A stretch of 9,735 nucleotides of DNA from Cyclobacteriaceae bacterium. Its GTDB lineage: Bacteria > Bacteroidota > Bacteroidia > Cytophagales > Cyclobacteriaceae. Below are positions 5,588 to 9,735 of the stretch, in pieces. Position 1 is the first letter of the stretch; each line of letters opens with the position of its first letter. The stretch is taken from contig CANHCD010000057.1 in assembly GCA_947458795.1 (NCBI GenBank), positions 1-9,735 on the forward strand. Direction: 5' to 3'. The position numbers were made by a program, and so were the translations under genes. Below the pieces are notes generated by a model. That model did no database searches. It was not told the origin of the DNA and saw only the letters and a program-made list of their open reading frames with translations.

Positions 5588-7066
5588 TTAAAAAGGAGCC
5601 TTAAAGTTGAAGAATAAGTTGCCCAAACCCTGCTTGTTAATGGAATACTCCAATCGAAATACAGCGTCATATCCTGTAACGAGGTCGATACCAGCTCCAT
5701 ATCCAAAAAGGTACTGATTGGTGAGTGCCAAGTTTTCTGGAATCCGATTGCGATCCCGCACTGCCCCCTGATCAAAGTTGCCACTGAGGTAAATACTGAG
5801 CGGAAGGGTGTTGAATTGATCGTTGTAGATGGTTCGAGAAAGGTCAAAACTGGTCTTGATCAGTTGGTAACGCAAGCTATTCTTATGCACAACTAGTTGC
5901 TGGCCTTCGATGACGTTAAGCTCGTAGCCTCGGATGAAATTGGGCGCATATCCAATTCCTCTAACCAAGGTGTAGGGTTGATTGGGACTTGTAAACCATC
6001 CTGCACTCAATCCTGAAGCAAAATGAAATCCCTTGCCGAGCGACACATACTTATTAGCCGTTACGTTGAGTTCCAATTCGTACAAATTCTTCTTTGAGAG
6101 GAGCCCATATTTCGTCGCGGTCAACTGTAGTAATTCCCCTTTGGTGGCATAGGCAATGTTATCTCGTTTGTCATGCAAAAAAGAATACTGGAAAAAGGAA
6201 AAGGAGAGTCGATTTCCCGGCTTGAGAAAGTAGTTGGGGTTTTGCTCCAGAACCTTTGGAGATACCCAAGTAGTGCTATGGCCAAGCGTCAGTAAATGGA
6301 AGTTGTAAAAGGTGCGACGAAAAGTGTAGCGAAGTGCTGTGCCGAAATTTTTCCGTAATACTTCTTCGAGAGGCGAATTATAAAACAGTTGACGATTGTT
6401 TTTTGAGGCGATAGGAACAGTTTTCTGATCTCGGTAGCTGAGCTGAAAAGAAAGTCCATGCTTTTGTTGCCGATCAATATAGGGTTTGGAATAAATAACT
6501 TCAAAACCTTTTGTAAATCCCATTTGGCCTGAAAAACGAAATTTTTCATTTCTACCCCCCACATTGGCATGGTTTATTTTTATCCCATAGTTGACACGAG
6601 ACCAGTCGCGATCCTGGTTGGTCCACCACTCAGCAAAGTTTCGGTCGGCCAATTGAAAGATCACCGAGGGGAGAATGTACCAGCGCTCTTTGACAGAGAT
6701 TAAGACTTCAACTTCCTCAGGGCCGATAATCAAAGGGGTGATTTCCACCTCGTTGAAAAGGCGCAGGTTGAAAATTTTCTGTTGATCCGCTTTGAGGATG
6801 CTTAGGAAGTTTTCCCAATCGTAGGAGTAATTGGTAATGAAATCCAGTTCACGAAGAATGATCTCTTTTTCGGTTTTTTCATTCCCGATGATGTAGATGG
6901 AATTGACGCGAATTTGTTTTGGAGTTTCCAGAATCTGAAGGCTGTCTTGCCCTTGAACTGGAAGCGAAAAAAGGAATATGCCGCAAATAAAAAGTAAGCT
7001 GCGAACCGCAAATAAAAACTGGCGAAAAGAAAATTTATACCGGTAAATTTGCTCCAATCGTTGCAT
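5588..7066 (-). CDS. Omp85 (BamA/TamA-like) outer-membrane protein with one POTRA domain
   Basis: Predicted outer-membrane beta-barrel of the Omp85 superfamily, 492 residues. It has a signal peptide with a long basic n-region (about 1-40; hydrophobic 23-36, likely cleavage after VQG), one POTRA-like domain at about 52-127 (IRVNSIYIIGNEKTEKEIIL through VEVLISVKERW), and a barrel of alternating strands. The conserved loop-6 (V/I)RG(F/Y) motif is visible as FIRGYE at 377-382. The chain ends in FFNFKAPF, with the terminal Phe typical of barrel substrates of the Bam machinery. Canonical BamA has five POTRA domains and TamA three, so this is a short paralogue rather than the main BamA. Members assemble or translocate outer-membrane proteins or lipids; the cargo is not readable. 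No internal Met exists in the signal region, so 7066 is the only good start. That start is 11 bp from the yidD ATG on the other strand. Confidence 0.87.
   Translation of the reverse strand: MQRLEQIYRYKFSFRQFLFAVRSLLFICGIFLFSLPVQGQDSLQILETPKQIRVNSIYIIGNEKTEKEIILRELDFITNYSYDWENFLSILKADQQKIFNLRLFNEVEITPLIIGPEEVEVLISVKERWYILPSVIFQLADRNFAEWWTNQDRDWSRVNYGIKINHANVGGRNEKFRFSGQMGFTKGFEVIYSKPYIDRQQKHGLSFQLSYRDQKTVPIASKNNRQLFYNSPLEEVLRKNFGTALRYTFRRTFYNFHLLTLGHSTTWVSPKVLEQNPNYFLKPGNRLSFSFFQYSFLHDKRDNIAYATKGELLQLTATKYGLLSKKNLYELELNVTANKYVSLGKGFHFASGLSAGWFTSPNQPYTLVRGIGYAPNFIRGYELNVIEGQQLVVHKNSLRYQLIKTSFDLSRTIYNDQFNTLPLSIYLSGNFDQGAVRDRNRIPENLALTNQYLFGYGAGIDLVTGYDAVFRLEYSINKQGLGNLFFNFKAPF
7044..7051 (+). 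promoter_or_regulatory. Candidate -7 promoter box for yidD
   Basis: TAAATTTG matches the Bacteroidota -7 consensus TAnnTTTG exactly. It lies inside the first codons of the divergent Omp85 gene. It predicts transcription from about 7057, leaving roughly 20 bases before the ATG at 7078. No good TTTG is present at the -33 distance (CTGG at 7019-7022 is the nearest), so the match is partial. Confidence 0.4.
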
Positions 7067-7077
7067 GTTTGAAAAAA

Positions 7078-7314
7078 ATGGTAAGCACTATGTTCAAGAC
7101 CTACCTCCGAAAGATAGCCATATTTCCTGTACTGGTCTACCAATATGTGATTTCACCAATTTTCCCAGCAAGCTGCCGATACAGTCCTACCTGCAGTCAA
7201 TACATGAAAGAAGCCATCCTCAAGCATGGTGTACTCAAAGGAGGATGGATGGGACTCAAACGGATCGGTAGATGTCAGCCCTGGGGAGGACATGGTCATG
7301 ACCCCGTACCTTAG
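7078..7314 (+). CDS. yidD: Membrane protein insertion efficiency factor YidD
   Basis: A small peripheral inner-membrane protein of 78 residues that, in E. coli, helps YidC insert proteins into the membrane. The family signature is complete: YQYVISPIFPASCRYSPTCS with Cys33 and Cys39, SQYMKEAILKHGVLKGGW, LKRIGRC with Cys66, and the terminal GGHGHDPVP. An amphipathic N-terminal helix (FKTYLRKIAIFPVLVYQYVI) is typical. Starts are possible at TTG 7069, ATG 7078 and ATG 7090; I chose 7078, and 7090 (74 residues) is almost equally good. The gene is often found with rpmH, rnpA and yidC, but none of these is here. It diverges from the Omp85 gene and its TAG overlaps the lgt stop codon by 4 bp. Confidence 0.93.
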   Translation: MVSTMFKTYLRKIAIFPVLVYQYVISPIFPASCRYSPTCSQYMKEAILKHGVLKGGWMGLKRIGRCQPWGGHGHDPVP

Positions 7315-8411
7315 TCGATTTTTGGACTTCCCTTTTTTAAGGCTCGAATTACCATGATCAATCCTATAGTAATCAGAGGGATACTCAAGAGCTGCCCCAT
7401 ATTCAACTGCATGGATTGTTCAAAATCCACCTGAACTTCTTTGAAGAATTCCCATCCAAAGCGTGATCCGAACACCAGAATGAAAAATAGGCCGAAAAGT
7501 AGCCCGTCAGGCAGTTTGGATTTGTACTTAATCCACAGGCTTAGCAGCAATAGGAAGATTAACAAATAGGTCACTGCTTCGAAGACCTGAGTAGGGTATT
7601 TTACTCGTCCAAGCGTTTTAACTGTGACAAGGTAACTAGTTGCCTGTTCTTTGATTTCTAGCTGGAGAGGCGTATTCTGGGGCTCCGCCAAAAACTCTTT
7701 GGAGGAGTTAAACTGTGTGAGTGCATACTTGATGTCTTGCGAAAGTACAGACTCCAAACTCTCTTTCGTGTAATTGCCCTTCGAGATTACTAGATCGAAA
7801 TTGACAGGCACAATTCCTGTACCTATGATTTCCCCGTCCCGATCCAAAGGTTTGTAAGCTTCTATAGATTCGATGGGTACACGTAGCGTACTCAAGATTT
7901 CTTCTGTATCGCGAGCATAGACGATTCCAGTGTCCGAATTGGTGTCTTTCCCGCCAATTTCTGAATTCATCAAATTACCCGTCCGAATCAGCGCTCCAGT
8001 CAGTGCTACAACGATCACAATCCGATCCACAACCCAAAGATAGCGCATGCCCTGGTTCCGTCTACAGTAGAGCCAGAGGGCAATAGGAATAGAAATCGCA
8101 GCACCATGGGAGGCTAGTCCTCCTTCCCAAATTTTAAGGATATTCAAGGGGTTGCCCAGGTATTTTTCAGGCTCATAAAACAAGACATGTCCCAAGCGTG
8201 CGCCAACGATGGTGGCCAAAACCATGTAAATCGTGAGCTGATCTACCAATTCAGGATTTTTTCCTTCTTTCTTAAAAAAGTGAACCATGATTGGCTGGGA
8301 GATGATAAATCCCAAGGCGAAAAGTAAACCGTACCATCTGAAGCGGTCAAAGCTCTCGAAAATCGTAGGGCTAGGATCCCAAACAATAAAGCTAAAAAGA
8401 AATGAAAGCAT
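7311..8411 (-). CDS. lgt: Phosphatidylglycerol-prolipoprotein diacylglyceryl transferase
   Basis: Transfers diacylglycerol from phosphatidylglycerol to the lipobox Cys of prolipoproteins, the first step of lipoprotein maturation, in the inner membrane. The 366-residue chain has multiple membrane segments and the Lgt landmarks: RWYGLLFALGF (25-35), GARLGHVLFYEP (70-81), EGGLASHGAA with His102, the signature LIRTGNLMNSEIGG (141-154) with Arg143, Asn146 and Glu151, YPTQVFE (272-278), SRFGWEF with Arg317 and Glu321 in the same spacing as E. coli R239/E243, and NMGQLLSIP (337-345). E. coli Lgt is 291 residues. The extra length lies between the signature and YPTQVFE (residues 155-268), a hydrophilic insert known in Bacteroidota homologues. 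It starts 2 bp after the nadE stop, so it is surely co-transcribed and probably coupled. Confidence 0.95.
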   Translation of the reverse strand: MLSFLFSFIVWDPSPTIFESFDRFRWYGLLFALGFIISQPIMVHFFKKEGKNPELVDQLTIYMVLATIVGARLGHVLFYEPEKYLGNPLNILKIWEGGLASHGAAISIPIALWLYCRRNQGMRYLWVVDRIVIVVALTGALIRTGNLMNSEIGGKDTNSDTGIVYARDTEEILSTLRVPIESIEAYKPLDRDGEIIGTGIVPVNFDLVISKGNYTKESLESVLSQDIKYALTQFNSSKEFLAEPQNTPLQLEIKEQATSYLVTVKTLGRVKYPTQVFEAVTYLLIFLLLLSLWIKYKSKLPDGLLFGLFFILVFGSRFGWEFFKEVQVDFEQSMQLNMGQLLSIPLITIGLIMVIRALKKGSPKID

Positions 8412-8413
8412 GC

Positions 8414-9735
8414 TTAGTTCTGGTCTAATTGAGTTAATTCTTCTTCAAAACCTCCAGAGAGGATAGGGAATCGACACCAGGTTTTGGGGTCTACATTGAA
8501 ATCATCCAAGTGGAATGAGGGAGCCAAGCGTTCCCTTTTCCATTGATTTCGAGACCAAAGTCGGAAGAATTTTTTAATATATTCCTTCAGTTCGGCCTCT
8601 TCAAACTCATTTTTTTTCCGCAGTGCAACAAATACCTCTAGGGGTGAACGACGGTCTCGGATTGCCAAGCGTTCGATCTCCACCAAAAGGGAATAGGGCA
8701 TGAGGTCTTTTTCATCCGTTTGGCTTCGCTCAAGTGGACGCAATTCAGCGGTAGGGGTCAGTGAATTCACCTCACGTAATCCTGGACGGTCTAGGTTTTT
8801 CTCTGCCCACTGCAACCAGTGAATCACAAAATCCTTGTCCACACCAGCAATCGGAGAAATACTTCCACTGGTATCCCCATCCATGGTCGCATAGCCCACA
8901 TCCCCCTCACTACGATTGGAGGTGGATAAGAGCAAGGCATTTTTCAAATTGGTGAGGAGCCAGATGATGGGTGAGCGCGTGCGTGCTTGGATATTCTGTA
9001 AACTGATATCGTCTTGCTCCCAAGTAAGTGCTCTTCCCAAAGCGGCTTCTATTTTTTGGGTGTAGCCCTGCACTTCCTCGTCGATGGTCCAACTCATAAA
9101 GGTTGCTCCAAGACTTTCCGCCAGCACCTTAGCTGAGTTTAAGGTAGCTTCTGAAGAGTTTTTCGTGCCTTGGTAGGCGGTGGTTAGGAGCTGATTTACC
9201 AAGCTTTTCTCAGGGTCCTCCTTGCTCGCCTTGAGCGGTAAGCCAAGTTTGGATATAAACCCATCTACTCCAAGTTCTTGGATGCCTCTTCGCACCATTT
9301 CAGCAACGAGCACGGCGATAGTCGAAGAATCTGCTCCTCCAGAAAGGGAAAGGACAAATCCTTTGGATTTACTCTTGCGGAGGTAATCAAAAAGTGCCAA
9401 GCTTGAAGCTTGCACAAACTCCCATTCTTTGGGTTGGATAGGAGCAATAGTCTGGGTTTTATTTTCGAGGGTAAAGGCACATACCTGAACTGATTCAAAG
9501 GAAAGTAGCTGGTTTCTTCCAAGCACCTCACCCTCCTTTGCCAATAAAATCTCCCCATCAAAAATCATTCTTCCTGCCTCATTTCCGAGCAGGTTGACAT
9601 AAAAATAGTAGCAGTTGAACATCGCAGAGCTCTTGGAAACTAGTGCTTTCCGCTCCAGGGTCTTGTTCATTGCAAAATGAGAGGCGCTGGGATTGAAAAT
9701 CAAATCTACCTTCCGGTCACAAAGCCGGTATCCAG
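8414..9735 (-). CDS. nadE: Glutamine-dependent NAD+ synthase, 5' part outside the window
   Basis: Amidates nicotinic acid adenine dinucleotide to NAD+ in the cytoplasm using ATP and ammonia from glutamine. The visible 439 residues are the C-terminal part of a two-domain enzyme. The frame stays open to the right edge: a TTG at 9703 is an internal Leu, and upstream codons read GYRLCDRKVD before LIFNPSASHF, the end of the N-terminal nitrilase-type glutaminase domain. Then comes the synthetase domain, with the ATP-binding PP-loop SGGADSS at 9343-9323, the NIQARTR segment and TSNRSEGDVGYATMDGDTSG, which line the NaAD/ATP site, and a C-terminal tail ending in LDDFNVDPKTWCRFPILSGG. The catalytic Cys of the glutaminase should lie beyond the edge, so completeness cannot be judged. 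Probably about 170-200 residues are missing. First visible gene of a nadE-lgt operon. Confidence 0.95.
   Translation of the reverse strand, partial: GYRLCDRKVDLIFNPSASHFAMNKTLERKALVSKSSAMFNCYYFYVNLLGNEAGRMIFDGEILLAKEGEVLGRNQLLSFESVQVCAFTLENKTQTIAPIQPKEWEFVQASSLALFDYLRKSKSKGFVLSLSGGADSSTIAVLVAEMVRRGIQELGVDGFISKLGLPLKASKEDPEKSLVNQLLTTAYQGTKNSSEATLNSAKVLAESLGATFMSWTIDEEVQGYTQKIEAALGRALTWEQDDISLQNIQARTRSPIIWLLTNLKNALLLSTSNRSEGDVGYATMDGDTSGSISPIAGVDKDFVIHWLQWAEKNLDRPGLREVNSLTPTAELRPLERSQTDEKDLMPYSLLVEIERLAIRDRRSPLEVFVALRKKNEFEEAELKEYIKKFFRLWSRNQWKRERLAPSFHLDDFNVDPKTWCRFPILSGGFEEELTQLDQN

Noticed and set aside
6289..6570. Alternate minus-strand frame inside the Omp85 gene
   Set aside because: Overlaps the barrel-coding frame in full and has no start context, domain or signal of its own.
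9701..9703. TTG as the start codon of nadE
   Set aside because: The frame stays open to the right edge, and the residues before it continue the nitrilase-domain sequence, so the TTG is an internal Leu and the gene is cut by the window.

Overview
The window looks like a chromosomal stretch from a member of the Bacteroidota, probably a Cytophagales/Cyclobacteriaceae-type bacterium. This is inferred from the protein families (TIGR02757/DUF2400, a LysM protein with a DPBB-like tail, an Lgt with a long insert, a one-POTRA Omp85 protein), from the lack of clear Shine-Dalgarno sequences, and from promoter-like boxes matching the Bacteroidota -7 consensus TAnnTTTG. The genus cannot be fixed from the sequence alone. 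I see no tRNA, rRNA, CRISPR array, insertion sequence or phage gene.

Layout. Left block, minus strand (2520 to 61): a ClpP-class/NfeD membrane serine protease, a group II truncated hemoglobin and a PlsC-type acyltransferase. They are tightly spaced (26 bp, then an overlap) and are probably one transcript. A 193-bp divergent intergenic region separates them from a plus-strand block (2714 to 5555): a secreted protein with three LysM repeats, an unrecognised membrane-anchored protein of 184 residues, and a TIGR02757 protein whose ATG overlaps the TGA of the previous gene. The gap after the LysM gene holds a stop-codon-spanning hairpin and three AGTAG motifs exactly 21 bp apart. Next comes a minus-strand Omp85/BamA-like outer-membrane protein (7066 to 5588), divergent from and almost touching yidD (7078 to 7314). 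yidD in turn runs into the end of lgt with a 4-bp overlap. On the right, nadE (cut by the window edge) and lgt lie 2 bp apart on the minus strand.

Theme. Most genes serve the cell envelope: phospholipid synthesis (plsC), membrane protein quality control (NfeD), peptidoglycan binding (LysM), outer-membrane protein insertion (Omp85), inner-membrane insertion (yidD) and lipoprotein lipidation (lgt). The globin, the TIGR02757 protein and nadE fall outside that theme. The gene content is mostly ordinary housekeeping. I found no convincing new system. The items most worth checking are the small regulatory-looking structures between 4137 and 4233, the unknown 184-residue protein with its coupled HhH-like partner, and the compressed yidD/Omp85 start region.
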